Shown: positions 26,697 through 36,512, counted from the first letter of the stretch. The stretch: DNA of 64,000 nt from Vibrio sp. BS-M-Sm-2 (GCF_041504345.1 NZ_CP167894.1:3162001-3226000); one strand, 5' to 3'. Notes: generated from the letters alone by a model not told the origin. A program made the numbers and translations.

Positions 26697-27377
26697 ATGG
26701 TCGAAACGTTATTAGTACAATTTGCTCCGATGCTTTTAGGAGCCCAACTGATCTTAACCCTCATCCTGGTAAAAGGGGATATTTGCCCAGGACAACGTGG
26801 TCGTATCCACAAGATGTTGCCTGCGATTGGCGTGCTTTGGCTTGCCGTTGCTTCGGTTAAAATTGAAGCATTCCTTGTCGTATTCACAATCTTTTATTTC
26901 TACTCACAAGTTCAAACTAAGAAGACTCGTGATTCTGGCCCTATCTGGGTGATGTATCTTGCTTGCGGTTTAGCGCTGTCATACGTTGCAATTCAAGCGA
27001 CTGAACAAGTAACCACTGTCGGTATCATTACGACTCTGCTGTTGGTCGTATTATTAGGTGCTGCGTTTGGTCATTTATTGCTGACGATCGCAAGAACGCG
27101 TTTGCAAGCATTCCACCGTGTTTTGCCAGTGGTGGGTGTATTGACGGGTATGTTGGTGGTTTTGGCGACGGTGGTGAGTGTTTATTCCCTTTCTGAAGCT
27201 CAACTAGAGCCTGTGATTTCAACTTTGTTGTTCAGCTTTGCTTTGCTAATCTCATCTATTGTGGTGTGGTGTTGGCATCTACTGTTCGTCAAGACCCCTG
27301 AAAAGCTGCAACTGACGGTTTCGTTATTGATGTTATTGGCGGCTGCTGTTGGTTTAACGCCAGTTTGGGCACTTTAG
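26697..27377 (+). CDS. Uncharacterised multi-pass inner-membrane protein
   Basis: A 226-residue protein made almost entirely of hydrophobic segments, about seven membrane helices starting at residue 3. The only long polar stretches are KGDICPGQRGRIHK near 28-41 and QVQTKKTRDSG near 72-82, probably cytoplasmic loops by the positive-inside rule. I do not recognise a family and assign no function. It is a monocistronic plus-strand gene divergent from ygiQ; the small DUF4250 gene follows about 115 bases later. Confidence 0.75.
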   Translation: MVETLLVQFAPMLLGAQLILTLILVKGDICPGQRGRIHKMLPAIGVLWLAVASVKIEAFLVVFTIFYFYSQVQTKKTRDSGPIWVMYLACGLALSYVAIQATEQVTTVGIITTLLLVVLLGAAFGHLLLTIARTRLQAFHRVLPVVGVLTGMLVVLATVVSVYSLSEAQLEPVISTLLFSFALLISSIVVWCWHLLFVKTPEKLQLTVSLLMLLAAAVGLTPVWAL

Positions 27378-27492
27378 TCGCTCATTCTTATTAATCACGT
27401 ACTCTCATTAAGAAGTGTGATCAGTTTTTTAGCATGGCGTTGGTAAGCGTTCTAAACTTAATTTTAGTCGGTGTGTTCGTAAGGAGTACGAG

Positions 27493-27693
27493 ATGGATTT
27501 AAGTAACGTTAAAAGTCTGGATAGCATTATCTTGCTGGGAATAGTGAACGAAAAACTGCGCTTAGAGTGCGACAGTTTTGAAGAGCTCATTAGTATGTAT
27601 GAGATGGATATAGAAAGTGTCGTCGGCAAGCTTGATATGCTTGGCTATCAATACGATCCGCTGACTAATCAGTTTAAGTCATACGCAAGATAG
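27493..27693 (+). CDS. DUF4250-family small protein
   Basis: A 66-residue protein without membrane segments. The pattern SIILLGIVNEKLRLEC, then GYQYDPLTNQFK at the C-terminus, fits the DUF4250 family of short helical proteins of unknown function. ATG 27493 follows AAGGAG at 27480-27485 with good spacing. A strong terminator ends the unit. Confidence 0.82.
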   Translation: MDLSNVKSLDSIILLGIVNEKLRLECDSFEELISMYEMDIESVVGKLDMLGYQYDPLTNQFKSYAR

Positions 27694-27743
27694 TCTATTT
27701 TTCGCGAATCAACAGATAACGCAAAACAAGCGCTACTAAACCT

Positions 27744-27774
27744 AAAAAGTCACAGATAATCTGTGACTTTTTTG
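27744..27774. terminator. Bidirectional terminator after the DUF4250 gene
   Basis: A 13-bp perfect stem (AAAAAGTCACAGA with TCTGTGACTTTTT) with a 3-base loop, between the convergent DUF4250 and metR genes. Confidence 0.92.
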
Positions 27775-27834
27775 TTTATGATTTGCGTGTCTGGCGTTTG
27801 CTTTTTGTCTTAGCGAACACAATCAGAAATACCG

Positions 27835-28746
27835 TTAAACGACCTTTATTCCATCCAGGTGGCTCTTACTCTGCTGCCTTGCAGTGCTGAAGAATGCTTG
27901 CAGATAACGCTTGTCTTTCTCTGAGTTTCTTACCGCTGCAAACAGTCTTCTTGAAAGCCCTTTACCTAACGGTTTACTGGCGATTAAGCCTTGTCGTGAA
28001 AATTCACTGATCGCCCAGTTTGGCAATGCTGCGACACCTAATCCTGCCGATACCATTTGCACCAACATCAAGGTGTTGTCTGCTTGCTTCCACTTCTTAG
28101 GTTCTACACCTGCAGGTTGCAAAAAGTGCTTCACAACATCCAAACGCTGTTTTTGAACTGGATAGGAGAGCATGGTGAGATCGCTAAGATCTTGCGGAGC
28201 AATGCTTGGCTTATCAGCCAAAGGCGAGTTAATTGCAGTGATCAAACGCATCTCGAAGTCGAAAAGTGGCTCATAGTGAACCTCTGAACGTGGCTGAATG
28301 TCTGAGGTGATCACCAAGTCTAATTCACCAGCCATTAATGCGGGTAGGGGTTCAAAACCAAAGCCTGACGAAAAATCTAATGTCACACTCGGCCAAGCAA
28401 CTTGGTACTCCTTCAAAGCGGGCATTAACCATTGGAAGCATGAGTGACACTCGATCGCCATGTGCAAACGCCCATTCACGTCCTCTTTTAGGCTTGCGAG
28501 TTCGTTCTCTGCTTTAGCGATTCTTGGCTGTATCTCATCGGCGAGCTTAAGCAAAATCTCACCTTCAGAGGTGAATTTAACTGGCCTCGTTTTACGCAGG
28601 AAAAGCTGACCGCCAATACGCGCCTCAAGGTCTTTCAATTGGTGAGAAAGCGCCGATTGAGTTAGGTGAAGAGAGGTCGCTGTGGCTGTGAGTGAGCCGC
28701 TGTCTCTTAAGGTGGTCAATGTTCGCAGATGTTTAAGCTCTATCAT
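27835..28746 (-). CDS. metR: LysR-family regulator MetR
   Basis: The protein has 303 residues. The N-terminal LysR helix-turn-helix (GSLTATATSLHLTQSALSHQ) is followed by an effector domain with AIECHSCFQWL near residue 97, a hallmark of MetR. MetR activates metE and related genes with homocysteine as coregulator. It is divergent from metE, the classical arrangement, and the shared 281-base control region holds MetJ-like boxes. Confidence 0.93.
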   Translation of the reverse strand: MIELKHLRTLTTLRDSGSLTATATSLHLTQSALSHQLKDLEARIGGQLFLRKTRPVKFTSEGEILLKLADEIQPRIAKAENELASLKEDVNGRLHMAIECHSCFQWLMPALKEYQVAWPSVTLDFSSGFGFEPLPALMAGELDLVITSDIQPRSEVHYEPLFDFEMRLITAINSPLADKPSIAPQDLSDLTMLSYPVQKQRLDVVKHFLQPAGVEPKKWKQADNTLMLVQMVSAGLGVAALPNWAISEFSRQGLIASKPLGKGLSRRLFAAVRNSEKDKRYLQAFFSTARQQSKSHLDGIKVV

Positions 28747-28819
28747 GAGTATTCCTCATATTCCCTAAGCCAATTCAATATTTCTTAATAATCACCCTAC
28801 GGGGTTTTTTATCATTTGT

Positions 28820-28843
28820 AAACGTCTAGATGTCCAGATGGAT
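28820..28843. promoter_or_regulatory. MetJ-like operator (three tandem met boxes)
   Basis: Consecutive 8-mers AAACGTCT, AGATGTCC and AGATGGAT match the met box AGACGTCT at 7, 6 and 5 positions. They lie between the divergent metR and metE genes. A weaker pair is at 28937-28952 (AGCCATCC, GGACGCCT). A near match to the MetR site TGAA-N5-TTCA is at 28875-28887 (one mismatch). Together these fit repression by MetJ with SAM and activation by MetR. Confidence 0.65.
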
Positions 28844-29027
28844 TTAATTGTGTTCATCTCTGACTCGCTGATGATGAATATTTTTAATAAACAAGATGAA
28901 TATTTGGACGTTGTTCGTCGAGCTGATTCGGTAGATAGTTTAGCCATCCGGACGCCTTTTTATGAAAGCAAGAACACAATAGGCAGTCTGAAAAGATACT
29001 AACAATTATTGAATAAGGAATCGGTTC

Positions 29028-31391
29028 ATGACGACAACAACGCATATTCTTGGCTACCCACGTATTGGTGAAAAACGCGAACTCAAATTCACACTAGAGA
29101 AGTACTGGCGCGGTGAAATTGGTCAATCTGAACTCAAACAACTAGGCAGCGAGCTGAGAAATCGTAACTGGAATGTACAAGCTGATGCGAATCTTAGCTT
29201 TGTAACTGCGGGTGACTTCGCATGGTACGACCATGTGTTAACAACGACTTTGCTCTTGGGCCATGTACCAAAACGTCACGCTGGTGGATCTGAAGAAGAG
29301 AAAGCCTTCCCAGACTTAGATACCTTGTTCCGCGTTGGCCGCGGGCAATCTCAAACTCAAATACAATCTCAAAAGCTGCCAACTTGTTGTGGCGGGAAAC
29401 ATGGTTCAGAAAGTGCCAAAGATGGTACTGCAGCATCTGACATGACCAAGTGGTTCAACACGAATTATCACTACATTGTTCCAGAGTTCAGTAAAGATGA
29501 TTCGTTTGAAGTGAGCTGGCCACAACTGTTTGATGAAGTGAATGAAGCCATTCAAGCTGGGCATAAGGTGAAGCCAGTTCTTCTAGGTCCGCTGTCTTAC
29601 TTATATCTAGGCAAAGAAGTGGAAGAGGGCTTTGACCGTTTAACCTTGCTTCCACGTCTACTTACTGCCTACCAAGCGATTTTAGCTAAGCTTGCCAAGT
29701 TGGGCGTTGAGTGGGTGCAAATCGATGAGCCCATACTATCCCTGGAACTTGAAACTAAGTGGGCTGATTCATTCAAACTGGCTTATCAAGTGATTCAAGG
29801 CGATGTGAAACTATTGCTTACTACTTACTTTGATTCAGTGACTGATACGTTAGATAAAATCGTAAAACTGCCAGTGAATGGTTTACATATCGACTTGGCT
29901 GCCGCACCGCAGCAACTTGATGAAGTGGTGAATAAACTACCTGAAGATTGGGTGCTCTCTGCAGGTGCAATCAATGGCCGTAATATTTGGCGAGCTGACT
30001 TAGCCGCGCAGCTTGAGTTACTACAGCCAGTGAAAGAGAAGCTAGGAGACAAATTGTGGGTCGCAAGTTCATGTTCGTTGCTGCATAGCCCAGTCGACCT
30101 TGAGTTAGAAGAGACACTCAGCGAAGAAGTGAAGAGTTGGTTTGCCTTTGCAAAACAGAAAGTGACTGAGGTGAGCTTATTGGGTGCAGCGCTGGACGGC
30201 GATCAAAATGCCATTTTAGCGTGCGAGACTTATAGCCAGCCGATTGTAGCTCGTAAGAGTGCAACTCATGTTAATAAGCCACAGGTACAGGCTCGCCTCA
30301 ACACGATTACCAAAGCACTCGCTGACCGTAGTACCCCTTACCCAGAGCGAGCTGCACATCAGTCGGAAGTTTTAGGTTTACCATTACTGCCAACGACTAC
30401 GATTGGTTCTTTTCCACAGACTGGTGAGATACGTGTTCAGCGCAGCGCTTATCGCAGCGGGAAATTGAGTGAAGCGGAATACACGACTGCACTAAAAGGT
30501 CATATCGCCGATGCGGTGAAGCGTCAAGAAGCACTCGATTTAGATGTGTTGGTGCATGGAGAAGCGGAACGTAACGACATGGTGGAGTACTTTGCAGAGA
30601 ACTTAGCAGGTTTTCAGACCACCAAATTTGGCTGGGTACAAAGCTACGGCTCTCGCTGCGTGAAACCTGCGATTGTGGTCGCGGACATTGAGCGTGAAAA
30701 ACCGATGACGGTTGAGTGGTCGACTTATGCACAATCACTGACATCTAAGCAGATGAAAGGCATGCTGACTGGCCCGGTCACTATTTTGTGTTGGACGTTC
30801 CCGCGTGAGGATATCTCGCGTAAAGATATTACTAACCAATTAGCATTTGCGCTGCGTGATGAAGTATCTGACCTACAAGATGCAGGAATCAACATTATTC
30901 AGATTGATGAACCTGCGATTCGTGAAGGTTTACCATTGAAAAAACGTGACCATGCAGAATACTTAGAATGGGCAGTTGATGCCTTTAAGATCTCAGCCGC
31001 GAGTGCCAAGCCTGAGACGCAAATCCATACACACATGTGTTACAGCGAGTTCAACGAAATCATTGATTCAGTGGCCGCACTAGACGCTGACGTAATTACC
31101 ATTGAGACCTCTCGTTCGAATATGGAATTGCTTAAAGCGTTTGAAGAGTTCAATTACCCGAATGCTATTGGTCCAGGTGTTTACGATATTCACTCGCCAA
31201 ACATTCCATCGCAAGAGTGGATCATTGGTCTGTTGAAGAAAGCAGCGGAGAAAATTCCGGCAGAACGTTTATGGGCAAACCCAGATTGTGGTCTAAAGAC
31301 ACGTAATTGGGCAGAAACAGAAGCAGCACTGACTAACTTAGTCTCTGCGACTAAGGCACTGCGTAAAGAGTGGGAGTCAACAGAAGCTTAA
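29028..31391 (+). CDS. metE: Cobalamin-independent methionine synthase
   Basis: The protein has 787 residues and transfers a methyl group from 5-methyltetrahydropteroyltriglutamate to homocysteine. Both barrels are recognisable: the N-terminal half opens [16 protein letters not shown], and the C-terminal catalytic half opens [11 protein letters not shown] near residue 455. Zinc ligands are His and Cys of HTHMCYSEF and the Cys of NPDCGLKTR. It is about 34 residues longer than the E. coli enzyme. Much of the excess is an insertion near residues 108-136 with a CCGG motif, in the linker before [11 protein letters not shown]. It is divergent from metR. Confidence 0.96.
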   Translation: MTTTTHILGYPRIGEKRELKFTLEKYWRGEIGQSELKQLGSELRNRNWNVQADANLSFVTAGDFAWYDHVLTTTLLLGHVPKRHAGGSEEEKAFPDLDTLFRVGRGQSQTQIQSQKLPTCCGGKHGSESAKDGTAASDMTKWFNTNYHYIVPEFSKDDSFEVSWPQLFDEVNEAIQAGHKVKPVLLGPLSYLYLGKEVEEGFDRLTLLPRLLTAYQAILAKLAKLGVEWVQIDEPILSLELETKWADSFKLAYQVIQGDVKLLLTTYFDSVTDTLDKIVKLPVNGLHIDLAAAPQQLDEVVNKLPEDWVLSAGAINGRNIWRADLAAQLELLQPVKEKLGDKLWVASSCSLLHSPVDLELEETLSEEVKSWFAFAKQKVTEVSLLGAALDGDQNAILACETYSQPIVARKSATHVNKPQVQARLNTITKALADRSTPYPERAAHQSEVLGLPLLPTTTIGSFPQTGEIRVQRSAYRSGKLSEAEYTTALKGHIADAVKRQEALDLDVLVHGEAERNDMVEYFAENLAGFQTTKFGWVQSYGSRCVKPAIVVADIEREKPMTVEWSTYAQSLTSKQMKGMLTGPVTILCWTFPREDISRKDITNQLAFALRDEVSDLQDAGINIIQIDEPAIREGLPLKKRDHAEYLEWAVDAFKISAASAKPETQIHTHMCYSEFNEIIDSVAALDADVITIETSRSNMELLKAFEEFNYPNAIGPGVYDIHSPNIPSQEWIIGLLKKAAEKIPAERLWANPDCGLKTRNWAETEAALTNLVSATKALRKEWESTEA

Positions 31392-31421
31392 CTATCATTA
31401 GAGCTATATGACTCAAAATAA

Positions 31422-31445
31422 AAAGCCTCGTAACTGCGAGGCTTT
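31422..31445. terminator. Terminator after metE
   Basis: AAAGCCTCG pairs with CGAGGCTTT around a 6-base loop, with A's before and T's within the right arm, between convergent metE and a lipoprotein gene. Confidence 0.8.
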
Positions 31446-31460
31446 GAAGTTCATATTTGT

Positions 31461-31481
31461 TCGAATCTCGAATCTCGAATC
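31461..31481. repeat. Heptamer tandem array, three units of TCGAATC
   Basis: Three perfect 7-base units end exactly at the stop codon of the lipoprotein gene (minus strand, where the unit reads GATTCGA). The array at 51686-51734 is built from related units. Confidence 0.8.
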
Positions 31482-31876
31482 TAGCTGCTGCTCTGGCAAG
31501 TATCTTTGCTGATCAGCTTCTCAACCATCAATTGTCCGCGTGTGTTGCGAATCTTAATGTTGTAAGCCAAGCCCATGTCTAGGTTTGCTCTTACTTCTGA
31601 GTTAGTGCAGTAGCTATTCACACTCATATCAACAACTTGGTTTAAAGGCTTCGCACCTTTAGCATCTTGGTTGTAGATCATCATGATTTCAATCACGGTG
31701 TTTTTTGCGAGTACTCGCATGACCGACAACGGGCCGTACTCAATCGGCAAGCCGGCAGATAAAACGCCAGCACGGTGCTGAGCCATCATCTCTAGCTGTC
31801 TTTGTTCGTCATGCTCACTTGATGAACAGCCTGCAAGCAGAGCTAAAGCCAGTGAGCCAATAATCCATTTTTTCAC
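31481..31876 (-). CDS. Small lipoprotein of unknown function
   Basis: A 131-residue protein starting VKKWIIGSLALALLAGCSSS, with a short basic N-terminus, a hydrophobic core and a textbook lipobox (LLAGC). The GTG start lies one base after the yciI stop (TAACGTG), with AAGAAAG upstream, so the two are coupled; a longer frame to 31966 would overlap yciI. The mature part has two Cys (in NSYCTNS and KDTCQSSS) that may form a disulfide. I do not recognise a family. Confidence 0.8.
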   Translation of the reverse strand: MKKWIIGSLALALLAGCSSSEHDEQRQLEMMAQHRAGVLSAGLPIEYGPLSVMRVLAKNTVIEIMMIYNQDAKGAKPLNQVVDMSVNSYCTNSEVRANLDMGLAYNIKIRNTRGQLMVEKLISKDTCQSSS

Positions 31877-31877
31877 G

Positions 31878-32174
31878 TTAAAATACTTTCTTGAATGGTT
31901 TAACAATAACATTTTGGTAGACACCAGCAGCGATGTACGGGTCTGCGTCTGCCCACGTCTGTGCATCTTCTAAAGAATTAAACTCAGCAATCACAGTCGA
32001 ACCTGTGAAGCCTGCTTCACCAGGGTTATCTGAGTCAATGGCTGGCATTGGGCCTGCTGTTAACAGTCGGCCTTCATCGTGAAGTGTTTGTAGGCGTTCT
32101 AAATGTTGTGGGCGAACACTTAGGCGTTTTTCTAATGAATTTTCGACGTCTTGAGAAAAAATCACGTACCACAT
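31878..32174 (-). CDS. yciI: YciI-family protein
   Basis: A 98-residue ferredoxin-like alpha/beta protein starting [17 protein letters not shown], with the family's conserved His (RPQHLERL) and Asp ([12 protein letters not shown]). YciI proteins are small, possibly enzymatic dimers of uncertain role. It is directly followed by the lipoprotein gene. Neighbours yciA and yciB keep the order seen near trp in other gammaproteobacteria. Confidence 0.92.
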   Translation of the reverse strand: MWYVIFSQDVENSLEKRLSVRPQHLERLQTLHDEGRLLTAGPMPAIDSDNPGEAGFTGSTVIAEFNSLEDAQTWADADPYIAAGVYQNVIVKPFKKVF

Positions 32175-32302
32175 ATTGAGATATCCTTATTTTACTTCAC
32201 TAAATTGGGGCGTTTAAATTCGCTATCTTGCTAATTTACGCGAACTAATTGGTATTGGAAGGACTAATGATAAGAAATTGTGAATTGGTGCGGGAGAGTG
32301 AG

Positions 32303-32342
32303 AAGGTCTTTAGCATTTTTAATCGAAATGGCTAAAGACCTT
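32303..32342. terminator. Stem-loop after yciA
   Basis: A 12-bp perfect stem (AAGGTCTTTAGC with GCTAAAGACCTT) around a 16-base loop, 27 bases beyond the yciA stop. No T run follows on either strand, so termination would be weak or of another kind. Confidence 0.45.
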
Positions 32343-32368
32343 ACAGTGCGATAGGGCTGTCGAAAGTC

Positions 32369-32767
32369 CTATTTATTGATAGAGCGAGGCTTGCCACTTT
32401 CATCAACTGCCACGTAATTGAACGTCGCGCCACACACCTTGTAACGGTCGCCGATGCCGTGATCAAGTACAGGCTTAACCCATACTTCTAGGTCGATATT
32501 CATCGAGCTACGACCAATTTTAGTACAGTCACCATAAACGCACACCACATCACCTACTGAAACCGGCTGTTTGAACTCGATACTCGATACTGAAACGGTG
32601 ACTATTTTGCCGTTAGAGATCTCTTTTGCCAGTATGCCGCCAGCAAGGTCGAGTTGAGACATTATCCAACCACCGAAAATCTGGCCTGCTGCATTGGTAT
32701 CAGAAGGCATCGCCAAGGTGCGAAGAAGTAAAGAACCAATTGGGTTCAAAGTTGATTGAATCGTCAT
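32369..32767 (-). CDS. yciA: Acyl-CoA thioesterase YciA
   Basis: A 132-residue hotdog-fold thioesterase that hydrolyses acyl-CoAs. The family core is visible: LRTLAMPSDTNAAGQIFGGW near residue 14, and the catalytic Asp in SQLDLAGG near 39. ATG 32767 has AAGAG upstream and gives the normal family length; the longer frame to 32848 adds an unlikely polar extension. It is encoded between yciI and yciB. Confidence 0.92.
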   Translation of the reverse strand: MTIQSTLNPIGSLLLRTLAMPSDTNAAGQIFGGWIMSQLDLAGGILAKEISNGKIVTVSVSSIEFKQPVSVGDVVCVYGDCTKIGRSSMNIDLEVWVKPVLDHGIGDRYKVCGATFNYVAVDESGKPRSINK

Positions 32768-32943
32768 TGTAGTACTCTTGGTGGTATTGATTATCTTAAA
32801 TAAAAACTGATGTGTTGACTGATTGGGTACATTGGCAAATGAGTGCAATGAACAACAAGAAACCAGATGGCCGTTAATTTAGTGAGATTGTCACTAAATA
32901 ATAGGCTTTATTTTGACCAGTTTCCGCAACACAGAAAAGCCAA

Positions 32944-32972
32944 CGGCCAATGATCACGAGTATCATTGGCCG
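32944..32972. terminator. Hairpin after yciB
   Basis: An 11-bp perfect stem (CGGCCAATGAT with ATCATTGGCCG) and a 7-base loop, about 60 bases beyond the yciB stop. On the minus strand CTTTTCTG follows a few bases later, so it may be a moderate terminator. Confidence 0.5.
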
Positions 32973-33033
32973 CTAGGTATAGCATATTGACAAGAATTGT
33001 AACAAAAACGGAATGAGGACTCACCCCTTGGGG

Positions 33034-33615
33034 TTACTTCTCGTCAGTATTTTTATCAGTTAGCTCTTGCTGCTCTTTTTGTAGCTGTTGATCTTTTGGT
33101 AAATGCTTATAGATGTAGGCACCCGTAAGCAGCGTAAATAGTAATGTTGCTATTAGCAGGCCAAACACCTTGAAGTTAACCCACACATCCAATGGTAGGC
33201 TGAAAGCAACGTAAACGTTGAGAATGGCACATAGGGTAAAAAATAGAGTCCAAGCCCAGTTGATCTTGCCCCATATGGCATCAGGCAGTGTGATCTCTTT
33301 ACCCAACATGCCTTTAATTGCTGATTTTCCCATAAGGTGGCTGGCTGTCAGGCCAATAGCGAATAGAGCGTAAACGATCGTCACTTTCCATTTTATGAAG
33401 TTGTCGTCGTGCAAGAAGATGGTCATGCCACCAAATACGGCAACCATAAGGAACGTGATGATCTGCATTTTTTCTACTTTCTTGTAGATGAAGTATGTCA
33501 AAATAATTTGAACTGCAGATGCAACGATCAAAGCACCAGTCGCTGTATAGATGTCATACATCTTATACAGCGCAAAGAAAATAATGAGAGGAATGAAATC
33601 AAGAATTTGTTTCAT
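33034..33615 (-). CDS. yciB: Inner-membrane septation protein YciB (IspZ family)
   Basis: A 193-residue membrane protein with five or six helices. The N-terminus [19 protein letters not shown] and the segment [22 protein letters not shown] are characteristic. In E. coli, YciB takes part in envelope integrity and division-related membrane functions. It ends in a Gln/Lys/Glu-rich cytoplasmic tail. It lies upstream of yciA, as in related bacteria. Confidence 0.94.
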   Translation of the reverse strand: MKQILDFIPLIIFFALYKMYDIYTATGALIVASAVQIILTYFIYKKVEKMQIITFLMVAVFGGMTIFLHDDNFIKWKVTIVYALFAIGLTASHLMGKSAIKGMLGKEITLPDAIWGKINWAWTLFFTLCAILNVYVAFSLPLDVWVNFKVFGLLIATLLFTLLTGAYIYKHLPKDQQLQKEQQELTDKNTDEK

Positions 33616-33748
33616 GAGGCACTGACTATCCAGTTAATTGAGTTGCAGACAGTCTAACGAAAACTGTCTCGATGCTAAATAGCCCGAGACAATTGGGTAC
33701 TAATTAATTCAATCTAACCGCTCATCGTGTTTAACGAGTTTTAACAGA

Positions 33749-33997
33749 TTATCTCATTGACGAGGTTTGGTAGCGAGGTATCAGCTTCTTGATGTCTTCA
33801 AGGTAGCCTTCGCTCTTCAAGCTATCTAAGGTATTTTCGAGTTCTTGCTCACTCATGGCAAAACACGTCGATTTACCCGTTGTTAGATCTAGGTACTCGT
33901 GATATTCACGTTCTGTGAAGTGGCCAATTCGATCCATTAGCAGGGTTTTAATTCCATGGTGAATTAAGCCGTAATACGTATGTCTTTGTAAGGTCAT
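33749..33997 (-). CDS. Small 82-residue protein, weak resemblance to GemA/DUF1018
   Basis: A complete short frame with a strong GGAGG ribosome site seven bases before ATG 33997. The central pattern HHGIKTLLMDR, then EYHEYLDLTTGKST, then SEQELENTLDSLKSEGYL resembles the GemA/DUF1018 helical domain of Mu-like phages: a GKxS-type turn and a short helix ending in LKxxGY. No other phage gene is nearby, so this may be a host-adapted small regulator or chance similarity. The function is unknown. Confidence 0.7.
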   Translation of the reverse strand: MTLQRHTYYGLIHHGIKTLLMDRIGHFTEREYHEYLDLTTGKSTCFAMSEQELENTLDSLKSEGYLEDIKKLIPRYQTSSMR

Positions 33998-34284
33998 AGC
34001 CTATCCTCCGTGACAAGCTGCAGTGATAATGATGCAACCTGCTGTATATTGGTTGGGTTATCTATGACAAAGCAATTCGAATGCCATTTTTTCCAATTGA
34101 ATAGAGCGTCTCCCCAATCAAATAGAATTGAACTTCTTTTCAATTAGTTAAAGGAACGTACGTTCTATTATCTAAACACCAATACGGGGCTGACGGAAAA
34201 TAGTTTTATTTTGAGAATGGTAAAATTCTCATTATGACGATCTACTGAAGCTTTTAGGCTCCTGAATTGGCAATTTGATAACCG

Positions 34285-35172
34285 TTAATCGACTAGCCAA
34301 TCGACTAAGGTTGATAGCGAGGCATTCTGACGGTTTTTGGGTTGTAATAGGAAGTATCCATTTCCCGAAAAGACACTGCCTTCACTCACTTTCACCAATC
34401 TACCTAAATCAATATCTTGCGTGGCCAGCGTGATGTCGCCTATGGCAATACCAAACCCTTGAATGGCAGCATTCATAGCTTGATCGAGTGTCGCGAATTG
34501 CTGGTTGTTCTTACTTGAAAGGTCGTGGCTTCCTATGTGTTCCAACCAAAGTCGCCAATCACTCTGCTCATTGTTGGCGTGTAGCCAAGTGTATTGGGCA
34601 AGCTTGTGTGGCTTGATGATGGTCGACGCGTCGTTGACAAGATGGCTTTTGGTAATGCTTTGCGCTTGGCAGACAGGAGCTAGTTGCTCGTTGAACAGTA
34701 GTTGGCTAACAATTGAGTGTTGGTTTGGTTTCTTGCCATAAATAATCACCGCATCGAAGGGATCAAAGCTTGGCTCAAAAACGTGCTTGATGGTCGACGT
34801 GAGCTCGACATCAATATCAGGATAGGCCTGTTGAAAGGACATCAACTTAGGCAATAACCAAGAGGTAATACAGCTCGGTGCGTTGAGTTTGATCTTGGAG
34901 GGAGAGCTAGCCACTTGATTTAGAGCCGATTGCAGTTGATGAATCGTTCCTTGTATCAAGGGAACCAGTTCTTCTCCTTTCGGCGTTAAAGACAGCCCGC
35001 GAGCATGACGATAGAAGAGATCACAGCCAAGGCTTTCTTCAAACGACAACACCTGACGACTGACTGCACCTTGCGTGACATTGAGCTCATGTGCAGCTCG
35101 CGTAAAGTTGAGATGCCTTGCCGTAGACAAAAACGCGAGTAAGGTTTTGGTTGAAGGTAGTGTGCGATTCAT
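34285..35172 (-). CDS. LysR-family regulator, GcvA-like
   Basis: The protein has 295 residues. The helix-turn-helix (LNFTRAAHELNVTQGAVSRQ) near residue 20 is followed by an effector domain with KIKLNAPSCITSWLLPKL near 92. The late loop GFGIAIGDITLA fits the GcvA-like subgroup. It is divergent from the HisC-like aminotransferase and amino-acid-binding-protein genes and probably regulates them, with an amino-acid-related ligand. A 12-bp palindrome, GAACGTACGTTC, lies downstream of its stop at 34154-34165. Confidence 0.87.
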   Translation of the reverse strand: MNRTLPSTKTLLAFLSTARHLNFTRAAHELNVTQGAVSRQVLSFEESLGCDLFYRHARGLSLTPKGEELVPLIQGTIHQLQSALNQVASSPSKIKLNAPSCITSWLLPKLMSFQQAYPDIDVELTSTIKHVFEPSFDPFDAVIIYGKKPNQHSIVSQLLFNEQLAPVCQAQSITKSHLVNDASTIIKPHKLAQYTWLHANNEQSDWRLWLEHIGSHDLSSKNNQQFATLDQAMNAAIQGFGIAIGDITLATQDIDLGRLVKVSEGSVFSGNGYFLLQPKNRQNASLSTLVDWLVD

Positions 35173-35353
35173 ATCTTGACCTATGATTTTTTATCATGGC
35201 TATTATGTGATTATTTCGATTCATTTATCAATAGTGTTCTGTTTGAATGTAAATACTTAATCATCATTTGTGATTCAATATGTGTATAAGTCACATTTTT
35301 TGAATATTAAGGCAATGATGAAGACATTGTGATTTTGTGAAAGGGATAGCTTC

Positions 35354-36505
35354 TTGACATCTTTTATTGATAGCTTAGTACCTCAGGCTGTAAAAAAATT
35401 AATACCTTATCAATCAGCTAGAAGAATTGGTGGTGATGGACGTGTCTGGCTAAACGCCAATGAATTGGAAAGCTCGCTGTTTCAAGGAGAAGCAAGTCAC
35501 AACCGATACCCAGACTTCTTACCACAAGATATTGCTAAGGCTTACCAAGATTACTGTGGCACTGATGCTGCGACTGTTGCCGTTCGTGGTGCAGATGAAG
35601 CGATTGATTTGCTGATCAGAACATTCTGTAAACCGGCGAGCGACAACATACTTATCTGTTCTCCAACGTATGCGATGTATGAGTTTTGCGCCGATGCATT
35701 GGCGATTAATACCTTGGACTCTCCATTGCAGGAAGACTTCAGCCTGAACGTCGCTGATATCGTGAATAAAGCGGAACTGGCGAATATCGTGTTTCTTTGT
35801 TCACCAAACAACCCAACGGGTAATGTGATTCCTAAATTGGATTTGATTCAGGTACTGGAAGGCACGATTGGAAAGTCGCTAGTGGTAGTCGATGAAGCGT
35901 ATATCGAATTTGAACCACAAACGTCAGCCGTTAGCCTTATTGAACGCTATCCACATTTGGTTGTGATTCGCACTTTGTCGAAGGCGTTTGGATTGGCTGC
36001 GGTTCGTTGTGGCTTTATCTTAGCGAGTCAAAATGTGATGCAGTATATCGCGAAGCTGATTCCACCTTATCCGATGCCAGATTGTTCATCTCAAATCGTT
36101 TTAGACGCTTTGTCTGATGAACGAGTCTCTGTGATGGAAGACGCGACGCTAAAATTGGTCGAGCTACGTAACTGGTTTGCTTGTGAGTTAACGCAGTTTG
36201 ATTTCATCGAGTCAGTTTACCCCTCATCGACGAACTTTATTTTGCTACGTCAAAAACCTGGGTATCAAGTGTTCAGTGTATTGGCGAAGGATAGCATTGT
36301 GATAAGGAATCAAAACCACGAACCTGCCTTGCGTAACTGCGTACGAATCAGTATTGGTAGCCAAGAGAGCATGCTAGAAGTGATAACGTCACTTACACGC
36401 TACCAAACCGAGCTACAACAGACTCAACAAGATCAGCAAAAACGAAAGCATCAACAAGATCAATATATAGAAATTCAATCTCAACTCGATAAAGATCATA
36501 TCTAG
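35354..36505 (+). CDS. HisC-like class II aminotransferase
   Basis: A 383-residue PLP enzyme resembling histidinol-phosphate aminotransferase. Visible are WLNANELESS near the N-terminus, the PLP-binding Asp/Tyr region SPNNPTGN near 154 and VVDEAYIEF near 180, and the Schiff-base lysine in RTLSKAFGLA near 211. The TTG start follows AGGGA by 7 bases. The last 35 residues are Gln-rich and probably disordered. It is not in a his operon, but lies next to an amino-acid-binding protein, so its substrate may be another amino acid or phosphoamino acid. Confidence 0.82.
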   Translation: MTSFIDSLVPQAVKKLIPYQSARRIGGDGRVWLNANELESSLFQGEASHNRYPDFLPQDIAKAYQDYCGTDAATVAVRGADEAIDLLIRTFCKPASDNILICSPTYAMYEFCADALAINTLDSPLQEDFSLNVADIVNKAELANIVFLCSPNNPTGNVIPKLDLIQVLEGTIGKSLVVVDEAYIEFEPQTSAVSLIERYPHLVVIRTLSKAFGLAAVRCGFILASQNVMQYIAKLIPPYPMPDCSSQIVLDALSDERVSVMEDATLKLVELRNWFACELTQFDFIESVYPSSTNFILLRQKPGYQVFSVLAKDSIVIRNQNHEPALRNCVRISIGSQESMLEVITSLTRYQTELQQTQQDQQKRKHQQDQYIEIQSQLDKDHI

Positions 36506-36512
36506 GATGGCA

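Noticed and set aside
30397..30744. Minus-strand frame of 115 codons inside metE
   Set aside because: It is a shadow of conserved catalytic-domain sequence, with no ribosome site.
31877..31966. Longer start for the small lipoprotein gene
   Set aside because: It would overlap yciI and hide the lipoprotein signal peptide; GTG 31876 is adjacent to the yciI stop.
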